This document shows positions 1 through 12,920 of a DNA stretch of 64,000 nucleotides, one piece after another. The translations under genes were made by a program, and so were the position numbers. Position 1 is the first letter of the stretch. Each line of letters opens with the position of its first letter. The notes under the pieces are model-generated. The model had not been told where the DNA came from. It worked only from the letters and a program-made list of their open reading frames with translations, and ran no database searches. The DNA is from Heterocephalus glaber (taxonomy: Eukaryota > Chordata > Mammalia > Rodentia > Bathyergidae), in the NCBI RefSeq assembly GCF_000247695.1, contig NW_004624743.1, positions 1,964,514 through 2,028,513 on the forward strand, in the 5' to 3' direction.

Positions 1-270
1 TATGTAAAGGTACAATTCCCAATGAGAAATGTAATTGTGTTGTATACCTACAATGTACCAATAAAAGAATTTAATTAAAAAAAATTCAGTCATAAGGAAA
101 TAATATGCTTTTAATGCAGTGTCATCAGATGTCAAATAATTTACATATGTTAATATAATTATCTAAAAATAAAGAGATACTAATATTTTGATTTGGTCAA
201 AGAAGTTACTTTATGCTTTTTATTATTAATCATTAGTTCAATTAATTAATAATAATAATTATTATTGTGG

Positions 271-413
271 TTTTTTGAGACAGGGTCTTGCTTTGTAGTT
301 CAGGCTGGCCCTGAACTTACTTCGTAGCCCAGGCTGATGTTATACTCCTGGTGATCCTCCTGCCTCAGCCTCCTGAGTGCTGGGATTACAGGTTTACATC
401 ACTATGTCTGGCC
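271..413 (-). repeat. B1 SINE
   Basis: The plus strand shows the reversed B1 pattern: a T-run, GAGACAGGGTCTTGC, CCCAGGCTG, CCTGCCTCAGCCTCCTGAG, GTGCTGGGATTACAGG, ending TCTGGCC. The element therefore runs on the minus strand. It is nearly full length with modest divergence. An AT-rich run (241-267) lies beside its tail. Confidence 0.9.
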
Positions 414-1485
414 GACTAATTTGTTTTAAATAGGCACTATCTATTTAAATTTTAAAGTTAGAGATTCTCAAAGCCTTCTCCTTACAATTGTGGCTATCAG
501 ACTTCTCCTACATTTTTCAATAGAATATATTTCTCTTTTTGCAGCTAGAGTTCCTTATGTTTCATGTGGATATCCCTAAAAGTCAAACTCTACGTGTGAA
601 AATTTTACAATAAAAAATTACTGGTAGAGAAATGTTTATCTTGAAAAAGAGAACATGGGATTGAGACTAAGTGTGTAGTTTGTTTGAAATGCAAGTCTTG
701 GTTACATGAGGATACGGGCAATTTATTTTCAGTATATGAGTAAATGTCTAAACTTTTTCTCTCTTCCAATGCCTGCTAATATTTTTCCCTATTTAAAAGT
801 CATGAAGTCTTTTAAAAATTTGCTTATCCTTAACATCCATTATATTTTTATCTTACCTTATAGGAAGTGCCCATTAAATATTAATAAAGGATAACCCTAT
901 ATATTAAATTACCAGAAGAATAAAATATTTATACCTTCATTTATCTCACATGTATAACACCTACTAAAAGGAATTTTTTAAAATACTGAAATTTTTATAA
1001 AGGGGAATTACTCATAATCCCATCATCCAAAAATATCTTTTATTTTGTTTTGCTTTTGGCAAATGTGAGTATAATTGTGTGTGTGTGTGGGGGGCAGATG
1101 AATGAAATAAATTCTCTGATTCTCTGAGTTCATATGTTTAGGTAGGGAAGGTGATATACTTACATGTTTTTTACTTTCTTTTTTATATTTGGAAACATAC
1201 ACATTCTTTAGTATATCACTAGATTTAATTCTATCATGCCTTTTACTACCTGCGTAGTGTTTTAAATGCATCGTGATTCATTTAGCCACTCAGCTATTAT
1301 TGAACAGCGATCATTTAGGATGAGTAGAATGATCAGACGTAGCATGTTTATAGATCACCAAATCCAACTGTAGTATATAGAAGGTACAAGAGCGTTGATG
1401 TATATTATCTTAATTCATAGATCAGTTGATGTTTCAGGAATGGTGAGAAATAGAGTATAAATTTTCAAAACTCCACAGAATCAAA

Positions 1486-1677
1486 TCAAGTGCCACTCCT
1501 CTCATTACCAGTCTCTGTACTTCTGGCTGCCTCAATATCATGTTCAATAAATACCATGAAGCCTTCTGATTTGAGAATTTCCCCTGAGAAAGACAAAGAC
1601 ATGTTCTGCTCCACGTTATGAATGAAATCAATAGGCCCCTTCTGAGAGGGGACAAATTTCAGCGTGAAATTGTACAA
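1486..1677 (-). other. Unidentified open frame, possibly a retrocopy fragment
   Basis: A minus-strand frame of 63 codons (with an overlapping 73-codon frame to 1434) reads like ordinary protein: MYNFTLKFVPSQKGPIDFI at the start, then SFSGEILKSEGFMVF. There are no splice signals at its edges and no A-tail that I can see. The composition is not that of a simple repeat. I do not recognise the protein. It could be a fragment of an old processed pseudogene or a chance frame; nothing shows that it is expressed. Confidence 0.25.
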
Positions 1678-3154
1678 ATATGTTTTGTGGACTTAATGTC
1701 CATGTTTCACATATTTCTTCATGTATATTTATTCTCTGCTACATTGTATACTTCTGTAATTGGGTTTTCTTTTCATCATTTTGGACACTAATACCTGTTC
1801 CTACATTTTTTCAACATAGTGACATATCACTTTCCAAAACCCCAGGCCTATAAACACATAAACAGTATTAACCATTATGGATTTAGTTCAGAACCATAAA
1901 AACATTTCAAGAAACAGAAAATCTATAGCTGAATAATTAGTAGTTATAAATTGTGAAAGGTCTCTTTCTTAGATAGGTTTCACATACTCTTTATGACTAG
2001 TCAATATCACTAATGAGGCCAATGTTGCCCTTCCTGTTTTCCTAGATACAATCTACTAAGGAAACATGTCATTAGATTATGATCAACTTAAACGAGAACT
2101 AAATTTTAAAATATTTTAATATTTTTCCTTTTATATACATCATTCCAATTAATCATAGATACTAAGTCTAATTCTACTTTAATGACTACATAATGAAATC
2201 AAAGAATGATGTTTATGTTTGGAAAAGTCATACTTCTAAGTAGGATAATTTTCCTTAAATAATATTATTTAAGCTACTAACATGATTATTTTATAAAATA
2301 GCATAAATGTAGATTCCTTGGACAATAGATGTTTGAATAGATAAAGTCAAACTAAACATCTATGTGCATTCAGGGGCAGAGAGATGGATCAAAAGGAACC
2401 ACTCATAAAGATACAATTGTTTTAAAATACACTTAGGTGAAATCTTAAACATTATTGTGGAAAGAGAGCCTATGCATTAACTATTACCTTCAGCTTTTTA
2501 ATCGCTTCTTTATAAACCTCAAAGACATGACATATTCTTAGATCACTCAAACGATCCACATTCACAATTTCACCTCCTCCCTCTGACCTCTTCTCAAGTG
2601 TGGGTTACACTCTGACTGCCTATGAACAGGAAACCTGGTGCAGTCTTTATGCATGGCAGACATTTTCACAGTGTCACGGGAGTGCAATTCCCACAGTTCG
2701 ATCACATTTTCATTAATGGTATGGAATACATAGTCAATATAGTCTGCTAAAATATGCACACGAGAACTGCACATTTCCCTAGACCTACACAATGTACAAA
2801 TTCAGGATAGTGTGTTTGAAACATTATGAAGACTCCAATGAAAGTTGCAAATTTCCACTCTTTATACACACGAAATTTAAAAGATGCAGATACCTATATA
2901 AGTAGATCTGACCTCGACACACACAGTTCTCCCACAGAGAAAACCCAGTCCCCTAGTTGGATCATGGGTACCTGTGAACTTCTCTGTCCCCTTTCCTGCC
3001 ATGTCCCTTGGCCCAGTGCACTGCAGGGAGATTCAGTCTGTACAAGAACAGTGCCCCCACTGCCAGTGGGAGGACAACCCAGCATAGCTTCTGCCTCAGT
3101 TTCTCCCCGGGTGCTGCCGCTCCCTCTGTGCATCAGAAGCAGAAAATACCAGCA

Positions 3155-3385
3155 AAGGCGGGAAGCTTCAGAGACACACGTGATTTCAGTAAGGGTGTGG
3201 AGGGCAGTCACCATATTTTTGATCACATCTCACAAAGACATTCGGGAAAGAAGGCTCCAGAACTGCTTCAGAAAGTGGCAAGAACAATGTGATGAATATG
3301 TTTAAAACGAGGAAACTATTTTGAGGGATAATTAATGGCAATGTGTCTTTTATCAAAATAAATTTTTAAGTTTAAACACATAGTA
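3155..3385 (+). mobile_element. Mariner-like transposase 3' relic (tentative)
   Basis: The plus frame around 3235-3300 reads ERRLQNCFRKWQEQCDEYV before a stop. This resembles the C-terminal end of mariner-type transposases (a C-F/Y-x-x-W-x-x-x-x-x-x-C/Y pattern, then an ILRD-like remnant of YFEGD). The frame stays open upstream for a total of 159 codons (2826-3305), but the upstream part is not recognisable. No inverted repeats are seen. It is probably a decayed fossil. Confidence 0.4.
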
Positions 3386-3587
3386 TTTTTTGTATATATA
3401 CACACACACCTTTGTGTAAAAAAACATACACACTGCTATAAACTAAAATTAAACTATAACTCTTTGCAAATAAAAATTGTGCTTTAGTCTCTTTGGCAAA
3501 TAAATACTTATGATGTTGATTTTCAAAAAGTCTGAGAACAAAACATCACAAAACTTTAGAACTCTAATAATTAAAAAATTGGAAGAA

Positions 3588-3674
3588 GGGGCCGGGGATT
3601 TAGCTCAGTGGTTCTGGTGCCTGCCTCGCAAGCGCAAGGTCCCGAGTTCGATCTCCAGTACCAAAAAAAAAAAA
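3588..3674 (+). repeat. ID-family SINE
   Basis: It starts GGGGCCGGGGATTTAGCTCA, with an A box (TAGCTCAGTGGTTC) and a B box (GGTCCCGAGTTCGATCTCC), and ends AGTACC plus a 12-A tail. A GGAAGA motif flanks it on both sides, a probable short target duplication. It is tRNA-Ala/BC1-like and transcribable by Pol III in principle, but it is a retroposon, not a tRNA gene. Confidence 0.95.
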
Positions 3675-4209
3675 GGAAGATCCATTGTTACATATTTATT
3701 TATTTATTTATATAACAAACTCTTCTAGAAGCAGCTAATGATTTCCTTGTTATGCCACTGTAACCAGACAGAATTTAATTAAACATTAGAGCCATGACAC
3801 TGAAGCTATAGTATATGAAAGTAAAGCAAACTATATTTATAGAATATCTCATTATCATCTTTTAATGGGAGGATAATCAGCATTTATCCAAATTATATAA
3901 ATCTTTAAAATATACTTGAAAGTGTAAGCAAAGTTATTCTGTAAAGACTCAGACAACATCAAAGTTGTCTCTCCTTTTTCACTGCTGTAACTGTGGCTGC
4001 AGCCACACGTGCTCTCTGTCTAACCGCTCAAGCCTGTCGGAGAGTAAAAGCAGCCACAGGCGAGAAATAAACGGATCGCTGTGGCTGTGCACTACACAGC
4101 CCCGCGACAGGCCAGCCCTGGCAGTAGACCATGTACTACTGGACGTATACGAGAAAGGTTACTAGAAGTAGCAGGATGTGGAGTAGAGAAAGGACACACA
4201 TTTTCTTTC

Positions 4210-4322
4210 TCTTTTTCGACAGGGCCTCGACTACGTATCCCAGGCTGGGACTGGACTTGCAGCGAAACTCTTGCCTCAGCCTCTCGGTCTAGGATTATGG
4301 CCTTCACCATCAGCCTGGCTAA
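4210..4322 (-). repeat. Diverged B1 SINE
   Basis: Reversed B1 landmarks are present but eroded: GACAGGGCCTCGACTACGTA, TCCCAGGCTGG, CTCTTGCCTCAGCCTCTCGG, AGGATTATGG, AGCCTGGCT. It lies about 90 bp to the left of the 60-nt SSBP2 exon, on the donor side. Its higher divergence marks an older insertion. Confidence 0.75.
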
Positions 4323-4413
4323 TTTTATGTTTTTATAGAATAAAAGACACTATGATACTTTCAAGATCTTTATTGATTAAAGAAAACAATGTAACAAGTA
4401 GCTGTGATCTTAC

Positions 4414-4473
4414 CTGATTAGGTATCCTCAGAGGGGGCCGGGGACCTCCAGGGTACCGAGGTGACATAAAAGG
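4414..4473 (-). CDS. SSBP2: SSBP2 internal exon (60 nt, phase 0), proline/arginine-rich segment
   Basis: On the minus strand this exon encodes 20 residues beginning [10 protein letters not shown] and ending LRIPNQ. This continues directly from the GPVPPGFFQ end of the exon at 22897-22986, as in SSBP2 protein (about residues 125-144, from memory). The acceptor is a T-rich tract ending CTTATTAG before CCTTTT. The donor is AATCAG followed by GTAAGA, close to consensus and stronger than that of the preceding exon. Phase is 0 at both ends. It lies in the proline/glycine-rich activation region. SSBP3 reads PIRMGNQ here, while this copy has PLRIPNQ, which supports SSBP2. The next expected exon (starting ALGGVPG) is not in 1-4413, so it lies beyond the left edge. 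Probably coding exon 6. Confidence 0.95.
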
Positions 4474-4479
4474 CTAATA

Positions 4480-6960
4480 AGGCAAAGCAAACAAACAAAA
4501 CAGAAAAGAGCACATTGTAAAATTCAGATCTGAAAAGAAATGACTTAAAAAGCTTAGAATTAATACAAAACATAAATCAATTTACTTTGTGGCTGCTTTC
4601 AGTAGAAAGTTTTCCAAAGAAAATGTAGAAATCTCAAAGATACTAAAATAATTACAGTAAAATTAAAAAAACTCATTAAGATAATGACATCTAATTGAAA
4701 AAAAATAAGATTAAGAAAGAGGCAACTGAATCTCAATAAAGACTTCAGGAGAAGATCCACCGGCTATTTTATTATACAAGTTAAATTCTGAATATATACT
4801 TTTGACTAAATTTTAAAGTTTGATTATCAATTTTCTTTTCTAATTTCAAAATTGTCAAATTAATTATTTGTTTTGTAGATTTAACATGGCAAAGAAATTT
4901 CTTTTCCAGGGGTCACTTGCAGACAGAAAAAAGTTTTGGTTTTCTCTTATTATGGGTTTGTTGTGATTCAATATTGATTATAAATTTTAAAATTAAAATT
5001 TCTTCACACCCTTTGACCTAGCAGATTATGAAGTGCATATATTCAATAAGAGAAAGAATGGTCTCGTAGTGAAAGCCAAGTTTATTTATGTGGTCGGATT
5101 AGCAGGGGCTCCCCAAGCTGTGTGAAATCTTCTAGTCCAGACCCTTAACAGTGCCCCCAGTGTCTGTCCAGTGTTGAAAAGAAGGAGACTACTTTAATCA
5201 CTTAGATTTGGGCATCAAATTATTATTTGTATTAAATTATTCAAAATCCCAATTTTATTATCTTTTTCTAAAATATCAAAACAATTATCATTTTGTTTAA
5301 TTATACCTCAATACATAATACATCTGTGTAAAATTCCTCGGGCAAGACAAGTTTAGAGCACTGTACATTTATAATGTATCTCCTACAAATATTTTCAGAA
5401 AATTAGGCCTGTGGTTCATGACAATGCATGTTTTCCATGGCTGTTTTAAAAGAAATCCCTGAAAAATGAAAGTCGAAGAAATTTCTGCCGTTCAGTTTCT
5501 TCCATACACCATTCGGGGGATCTGACTCTGGAACGAAGAGAGCAGTCTGGCTCTTTCTCAACTGTTCCTGTCCCCAAGAGTTCACTTTATCAGGACAGAA
5601 ACAATGGGTCATCCAGGGAGTACTGTGAGCTACAGCTGATAACATTTAATAGATTTTCCAATTTTAACAAAGTTGACCTAAAAGGTTTAGTTTTCATGTA
5701 TTTGATTAAAGTTGTCTCTCTGAAAATGTACCCTAAATTGGATTAAGAAGTGAACTATATACTACCAGCGAGAAGCTGTTCCTCTTATTTTTTCTTTCCT
5801 TTTTAAGTCTTTCAATTTTATGTAAAAAAATCACTTCAATTCAAGACTCCCTCCTAAATTTTAATAACTAGATATTGGGGCATTGGTTTTGTAATGGCTG
5901 ATTTCTTTTTACAACATGCTATTTTATGATATATTCACTAATTCAAAGGATAATACCAATTTACTGAAATATGGACAAATAAAAATAGGTTACTGATAAT
6001 TCCTATATATAACAAAATCACTTCAAAATGGAATACAGGGTAGAAATTATGTGAAAATATTACCAAATACCAAATGTTGAGATAAATATTAAGTGTGCTA
6101 TTTGAAATAGAGCATTAGAGATTTGTATGTCCATCTGAATGTAAAGCGGGGTCACAGGTCAACTTAACGGATTGCCTGAAGGGGAGCTGTTTGTTCTCCA
6201 GCAATGGCAAGGGGAATGCTGCCTGTATGTTCCCACCTGACCGGCAAGGGTGGAAGGAAGGCCAAGACATATCAGGCTAGAGAACCACAGGTCCCTAAAA
6301 CAACTCACGGGTGAGAAGGTCTGCTTTTAGTCATTTATTTTTTCTTATATGTCTTTCTCAAATTTATGTTTTTGGCAAAAAAGGTTAAAAATTGAAGATC
6401 ACTTATAAACTCTAGTTTGTATCTATACAATTAAAGCATAAAATGACAAAAATCTAGTAAATTTCGATAAAAATCTACTTTTATTTAAAATGGAAAGGCT
6501 GCTTTGGATAAAGTAGCTGAATATAAAATCAGTGCTGCTATAACATAAGCTCTTACTATTCAGACCGGTCCTCACCTGTATGAATTTAACTTCCAACTGA
6601 ATAAGCTCGCGGAGCCAGCAACACAGAGCAATGGAGAGCATGTGTGCTACTATCTGGACTTCACTATTAGAAATCAATTTGCCTTCAAATGTAATTCAAA
6701 ATATTAAAACAAATTTAAATTCTTTTATGCTAAAATGTTAATCTGTCCAGAGACTATCAGCTGATAACGCACATTTTATCTGCGGGCCACCACACTTCCA
6801 CTCCCTGAACAGTATCACTAGCTTGGTCTCCAAAAGTGTGCTTCCTCTCTGCATTGGGGACGATGTTTATTTTTGTTTGTTTGTTTGTTTTCAATAGTTA
6901 GGGCAACAAATATTTTGAAAAATTATTCATTTATAATGTGTACAGAAAAGACATTTGAGG
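4480..6960. other. AT-rich intron, no recognised repeat
   Basis: No gene and no confident repeat seen. Positions 5403-5645 and 6423-6677 hold short minus-strand frames without coding character. A somewhat GC-richer stretch at 6130-6310 may be an old unique or transposon remnant; I cannot name it. A (TTTG)n run lies at 6869-6890. Confidence 0.5.
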
Positions 6961-7100
6961 GGGAGTTGAAGCCTGGGTTCTAGGTTTTATACCACTGCTG
7001 ATTAGTAGAGTGGCCTTGAGCTAATACAATGAGTGACCTTTTAGTTTTCTCACCCTTCAGATGGTGAAGTGCACTCAGGTGACTCCTGAAGTCCTTACAG
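6960..7100 (+). repeat. MIR SINE relic
   Basis: The core reads AGCCTGGGTTCTAGG, then GTGGCCTTGAGCTAATACAATGAGTGACC, then TTTTCTCACCCTTCAGATGG. This is the MIR order of gaattc-like core, 'tgtgaccttgggcaagt' and 'cctcagtttcctcatctgta'. It is heavily diverged, as expected for this ancient family. Confidence 0.6.
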
Positions 7101-7534
7101 AACAGCAGTCAGTTGGGAAGGTGGGTGAAATTGGCTCCCTCAACAAATGTTTACTAAACATCCAGAGACCCTGTTCTGGGTGACTGGATACCAGGGTTCC
7201 CAGGCTTGTAATTAAGAGGAGAAACAACCTTCTGGGAACATTGTTCTCCACATCAGCTCACTAATCTAGAGCAAACAGAATGTTCCGTTCACCAAATGGC
7301 AAATTATTGACGAAAGTCCAAAGAAAATAAGATTCCAATCTGGAGCCTTCCTGCAGAAGTCCTATCGCATACTCCTCCCTGGTAGAACATGGAGTGCTTG
7401 CCTGACTGAAAACCAAGGCTGCGCTTTGCAAGCGTTTCCAACTGAGGCAGAGCTTACCAGGTAAGATGAACTGGGCAGCACGAGGAAACTACATTCACAC
7501 AAATTCCTGTTTCCACACATTTCAGCTGCATGCT

Positions 7535-7905
7535 ATGCTCTGGACTGAATGTCTGTGTCCCCACAAAATCCTGTGTTGAACTCTAACCCGCCGTGTGATG
7601 GTATTTGGAGGTGGAGCCTTTGGAAGTAGTTAGGTCACAAAAGGAATGTCTTCAGGAATGGGATTAGGAGATACACATATGTACACAGATGGGCACGAAA
7701 GATGATCTCTCCACCTCTCTGCCTCTGTGGCAGTGCACATACCAAGGTCTGCAGACCAGGAAGCCGGCCCTCACCAGGAAGGAACTCAAGCTGATGATGG
7801 TGCCGTGCCCTTGAGCTTTGTAACCTTTAGAATTTGGATGAGTATGTTTCTACCCTATAATACCAGTCTATGGTATTTTTATTATAGTGGCCTGCCTAAG
7901 GCGCC
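7535..7905 (+). mobile_element. MaLR/MLT-type LTR relic
   Basis: It begins near TGGACTGAATGTCTGTGTCC with CCCACAAAATCCTGTGTTGAA, then GTGATGGTATTTGGAGGTGGAGCC and AGTAGTTAGGTCACA. It continues through CTCTGCCTCTGTGG and ends near TACCAGTCTATGGTATTTT. This order is typical of mammalian MaLR (ERVL-derived) solo LTRs. No internal retroviral sequence is attached. The small open frame inside (7727-7909) is incidental. Confidence 0.8.
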
Positions 7906-10610
7906 CTAGAAGGAATGAGATAATGTAAAGGGGGAAGGAATAAAAAATATATACCATCAGAAAATCAGTAAATATTTGATGACAAAATGAAAGGAAAAAT
8001 ACTGTAACAGAAACACAAACAAGTGTCCAGTTCACTTCCTCCAAGCAGTCTTTTAGAGAAAAAATTACACCACTTAGAATTATAATTTATTTCAGAATGA
8101 GTCATTAAATTTTAAAAGATTTTTATTTTCCATTATATCTAGAAATTATTCATGGAATTTTAAACTTCTGCTTTCCTAGAAGGGAGATTTTTTTCCTTTA
8201 TTCCGTGCTGTTTCTGCTAGTGAAGGTAATAGCTTCCGTCTTCTTCTTGATCTTTCCTAAGGCCTTTGTATTTCATTCCAATTCCTAAGAATTAGACAGA
8301 GCTGGCTCGCTCTCTTCCCTTCCACTAACTGAAGATCGAGTTCTCAGTCCTGTTCTTCTCTGCTCTGAGGGTCCCACATCATTCAGTGGAATTCTTTTAC
8401 AAATAACTCACTGGCAGTGAAATTACAGTGATAGGAAACATTTTACATTAAACATTTCAGTTAAGACATATATGATAAAACCGCACATCTTAAATGATAT
8501 ATTGTTTGAAGGTTAATTTTGTTAATATTTTCTAAAAGTCTGCATAGTTTCTAAAAGTATATTAATATGATCCATCTTTTCTTCTTCTCTTTTCTTCAAG
8601 ATCACTCTGTGTTCTCCTTTCTCTGCCAAATACATTTCTATTAATCCCCCAAGTATGAGTTTAAATGTCACTTTCTCTGTGAAGACTCTCCATAGGGTCC
8701 TTTCCCTCTAATTCTTTGGTGTTTTCTTTATATGATTTATGAGGGAGGATTTAGTATGCTATAGAATAGTAAGTATTTGATAGGAAGGACACTCACTTCA
8801 GAGGAAAAAACACAAAACAATATTAGAGTAGGGAATTAACTTAACGTCAAGGTAATTAACCTGTACACTAATGCTAGCATTCCCTAGAATTTCTAATATT
8901 GATGTAGTAACATATATATCAGCTTTTAACTTATTTTGACTATTTTAACTTGGCTTTAGAAATTCTATAAATCTTGGTCCTGACATATAATGTGATAATA
9001 AAGACAATTTTAAATAATGAAAAAGTATAAAAAATTCTTTCTTTAAAATGCCAATCACTTAAATATGTTTTATATCCATATTTTAATTTATGAGCACACT
9101 TTAGAAGAAAGCAATGATGAAAAGAGTTATCAGTGATAATTCTTTAGAATAGAGAGAAAGAATATTTAGAATAGTTTATACTTTGGAAAACTTAGAAGCC
9201 CAAGATAATTCTGAAACATACAATTACATAGGACTTCTCTAATTTAAAGTAATTTTGCACTTTTTTGAGGACAAAGTTATTCTTGTGAAATTTGCTTCCC
9301 GAGTTTAAAAAAGAAAACTTGAGTGACTGCAATATAAAATTAACAACTTTAAGAAAATAAAAACTTAAAACAATTTAGGAAATGACCATTCACTTAATAA
9401 ATGACTTTATACTTTATGAAATGACTCACTTGACATTTTACAAGTTGTTACTCATTTATAGTAAAATGTGACTTCTTATATAACCTTATTTGAATGTGTC
9501 TTTTTGACACACTTTAGAGCAGGAACTTTTTTTGGAGTTTATTAAATCAAGCTCCTTATTTTACATAAAACGTACCAGTGTTCGTAACTGCTGTGTCAGC
9601 TTTGTGCCTCCACTTCGCTGCTCCAGGAACACCTTTATACAATGACACCCGCGAGAGCTTCCCCCTCATCTGGCCCACTGACCAGAAGTCAACGCCTGGC
9701 ACGGCACTTCTGGTCAGGCCCCCTGCACCTGTGCGACCGTTCACTTAGTGCAGAGGACTTCGCTTTGGCATGGCTACCACTCAAAGGCAATACTGCAGGT
9801 AAGCGAGGTGACTTGCACATAAAGGAGTAATTAGCACTTCCTCTGGATTCCCTAGACTAAAAGAAAGCCCACAACTGAAGTAAAATTAATTTAGCAAGCT
9901 CCACCTCTCTTTTTTAAAACAGTTTAGTGGTGTTTTAATACTATATAGTCATTAACACCTTTATTTGTGTTTTTAAAATAAATGCTGACAAGAAAGAGAC
10001 GGCAGGTGGGAAATAGATGTGATGCTATTAGAAGAGTATCATTATTTTAATAAAATGTTCATTACAATGTGACAACGCATAATGAGGTTCTCAAGGAGGG
10101 GGAGGAAGCTTCCAGCACACCCCAGGAACGCACAGAGCAAGCTTCCAGTCCATATCTGCTGGGTTCCTTAGCTGGCTCACTGGCTGAGTGAGGAACAACG
10201 CTGAGGAAAGAAGGGCTGTCAGAACCAGCGAAAGATGCAGTGCAGCCTGGGCCTCCTGCTCAGGGTTCTATCGGGCCAAGTCACCCGTCTTGTTGAACAT
10301 AGTAACATCTACTGACAGTGTAAAGAGTCACCATACTGTCGCCAACAGCGTATCTGGCCATGTGGTGATAAAATGCTGATAAGTATATCTAGTCAGGAGG
10401 GAAAATCTTGCTTGCTTAAATAAGATAAGTAACATCTTCCAGAGAAGAACGGAAGGGCTGGACACTCCAGTAAAATACTGAATTAAAATGAAAATATCCA
10501 TTTTCATGACATGTGAGAGAACTTACAATTTGGATGATTCACAAGGCTTTTTATTTTCTCCTACTTCTTTCAAGCTTTCTAACTATTTCTGGAGTGTCAG
10601 GTTTATTTTT
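7906..10610. other. AT-rich intron with few recognised repeats
   Basis: Apart from the L2 relic at about 8.6 kb I see nothing identifiable. A GC-richer patch at 9590-9800 carries short opposing open frames (about 62 codons each way) that look like chance frames. 10080-10380 is another moderately GC-rich unique stretch. No splice-flanked exon was found on either strand. Confidence 0.5.
8585..8765 (+). mobile_element. L2 LINE 3' relic
   Basis: The signature 'gagtttaaatgtcactttctctgtgaagac' region (8658-8690) matches the L2 3' end, followed by CTCTCCATAG and a degraded tail. Only a short fragment is recognisable. Confidence 0.55.
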
Positions 10611-10619
10611 TATTTCTTT

Positions 10620-10735
10620 ATTTTTTTGAGACAGGCTCTCGATGCATATCCCAGGCTGGCCTCAAACTCGAGGCAATCCTCTTGCCTCAGCCTCCTAAGT
10701 GCTGGGATTACAGGCAGGCACCACCACACCTGGCC
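10620..10735 (-). repeat. B1 SINE
   Basis: Reversed B1: TTTTTTTGAGACAGGCTCTC, ATCCCAGGCTGGCCTCAAAC, CTCTTGCCTCAGCCTCC, AAGTGCTGGGATTACAGG, ACCACACCTGGCC. A 15-base motif (AGTGTCAGGTTTTAA-like) occurs on both sides (about 10595 and 10737), probably the target duplication. Confidence 0.9.
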
Positions 10736-11509
10736 AAGTGTCAGGTTTTAAAAGTGATTCTCAGGCAGTTCTCTGGAGTAGCGGTATTTCGCAGGCCCCA
10801 CTTGGTACAGAACAACCTTGGGTAACGCAGGTATGGAAGTGTGGTGACTGCACCCAGGGAGACTTCCTGGTCCTCGAGCACAGAGCAGCTGTGGGACTGG
10901 TGAGGATTCCAGGCAGCAGATCTCCTCCTGGGACCCTTGTCTGTTCAGAGTGGACTATGGTTTAAAAGTGTATAATGCTCAGGCCAGGTCTCAGAAATGT
11001 GCCTTCAAAACATATTCTCTTTCCATTACGAAAAGGCTCAGCATTACACACTACACTTTCTTAGTATAATGTCGTTTTGAGCATAATAACTGTCTTTAGA
11101 TCAGAAACCTGTAAGAAAATAGTTATTTGCCAAAGCGCAGATAACTGCTTCCCTTAACCTTTAGGCCAGAGCACGAGGCACAAAGTGGACCGCGGTCTGG
11201 CAGCATAGCGCCGTCTTCCGTGAGAGACAACAGATCCATTTCACTGGATCCTGGGCAGAGGGGCTGTGAGCCCAGATTTAATCTTTCCACTGCCAATTTC
11301 AATATACTACTTTAAGCAGCTACAGGAACAAGACATAATTCTATGACATAGAATTTACTCTAGAATCTAAACTGAAGTTTTAGATAGATATGATAGGTCA
11401 TAATTATTCAGTCCTGGAAAGGTAATAAAAATACACTTGCTACAAGATTTAGTCAAAAGCATAAACACTTTTAAAAAGAGAATATTACTTTTTGTTTATT
11501 ATATGTCTA

Positions 11510-11610
11510 CCTTTAATTTCTTTCTTCCTTTTTTTTTTGGTCCCAGGGATGGAACTCAGGACCTTGGGCTTGCAAGTCAGGTGCAGTGCCACTGAGCTAA
11601 ATCCCTGGCC
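11510..11610 (-). repeat. ID-family SINE with exact 10-bp target duplication
   Basis: Reversed ID: T-run, GGTCCCAGGGATGGAACTCA, GGACCTTGGGCTTGCAAG, CACTGAGCTAAATCCCTGGCC. The sequence TATATGTCTA occurs exactly at 11500-11509 and 11611-11620. Between the left duplication and the T-run is a mixed pyrimidine tail (11510-11530), so the A-tail is partly decayed. Confidence 0.93.
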
Positions 11611-12920
11611 TATATGTCTATTTCTAGTTAAACTAAACTATCTGTACATTATATTCTCTATACATATTTCATTCTATATTTTACCTACAAGTAAAACCTT
11701 TTTAAAATTTGTATTAAATTTCTTGCAGTCAAGTTCTATCCACAGTAATATTGAGAATATTATTTTGAAAAATCATTAGTGTATCTGACTCATTTTATCT
11801 CAACCACATTTTATATAAGAATTGCTTACATAGTTTTATGTTTATAATTCCATGATATGGTTCATGAGGTTTCTGTAGAAAAGTAATGATGCTGCATAAA
11901 TTATACATCAGATGAATTTAAAGTTCCTCTACAATTCATACATCCTAAGTTGTTTCCTTTCTTTTCTGTTTTTCATGAACATCTCCATCAGACATTACTA
12001 ACACCCCAGTGAATACGACACTCTTGATTAACACATTTTATTTCCAACTAGTACCAAACCAATTTTGCTTTCCAAACAACACACTTGTGCTGGCATCTCC
12101 TGCTGATAGCATAAGTGTGTAGTTTATCTCCTATATATCCTAGATATTCTGTCATCACCAACACTTAATTAAAAGAACTCACATAAAATAACTGTAGAGT
12201 AGTAAGGGATCCAATCTTCCCAATGTTATTTTGGCAATGCTAACTGCTGGTTCTTTTGATGCAGACTCAGAGCACGCATCAACACTGGGCACTCTCTGGA
12301 GGAGCCTGTTTTATCGGCTTTACAGCACTGTCTACACACGTGACACAGCCTGTTGTGAACAGGGACTGTGCTGTCTGCTGCGCTAATCCAGGAAAGTCTG
12401 AGTAACATTATACACAAATTGTAATAATCTGCTTAAGTCAACTTATGTACAAAAATACGCACAACACATAGATGTTCTTTTTGTCAGTAAGACCAGGAGC
12501 TACAGTCCTACAGAAGCCCTGTCTTGCTCCTGGCTGCCTTCTCTAATGACTGAAGACAGCGACAGATGAACCCACTTAAAAAAAATAAGTTTGGAGGTGA
12601 AAATAAATATTTGAGATTTGTGATTTAGAATCGATAATCAGACCATTCAATTTAACCTAAACCCTAGTAACGTTTACAAAACACCTAACTTTTCATTAAA
12701 GAATGCAAAACTGTTCCTCTCATCTTCCTGACCCTTTCATATTCACATCTGTGCAGTGGCTCTACCTGAGGGCGGGGGAGAAGGTGCTTCAGTTTACTTA
12801 ACTGTCCACTGCAAAAACCAAACCAAACCACCCCAGCATTTCGTCCGGACCCTTCTGGTGCCCTGCTGGGTGGGGGAGTGCCCCTGATTAAGCAGCAGTC
12901 CTTTCCAACCCCCATGTAGA

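Larger units (their letters stand above)
1..4413 (-). other. SSBP2: SSBP2 intron downstream of the 60-nt exon (partial)
   Basis: AT-rich sequence beginning with the GTAAGA donor read leftwards from 4413. Apart from a B1, a mariner-like relic, an ID and a diverged B1, the stretches 414-2800 and 3675-4200 show no recognisable repeat or gene. Positions 59-85 (AATAAAA then an A-run) resemble the 3' end of a retrotransposed copy, but the family is not identified. Confidence 0.8.
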
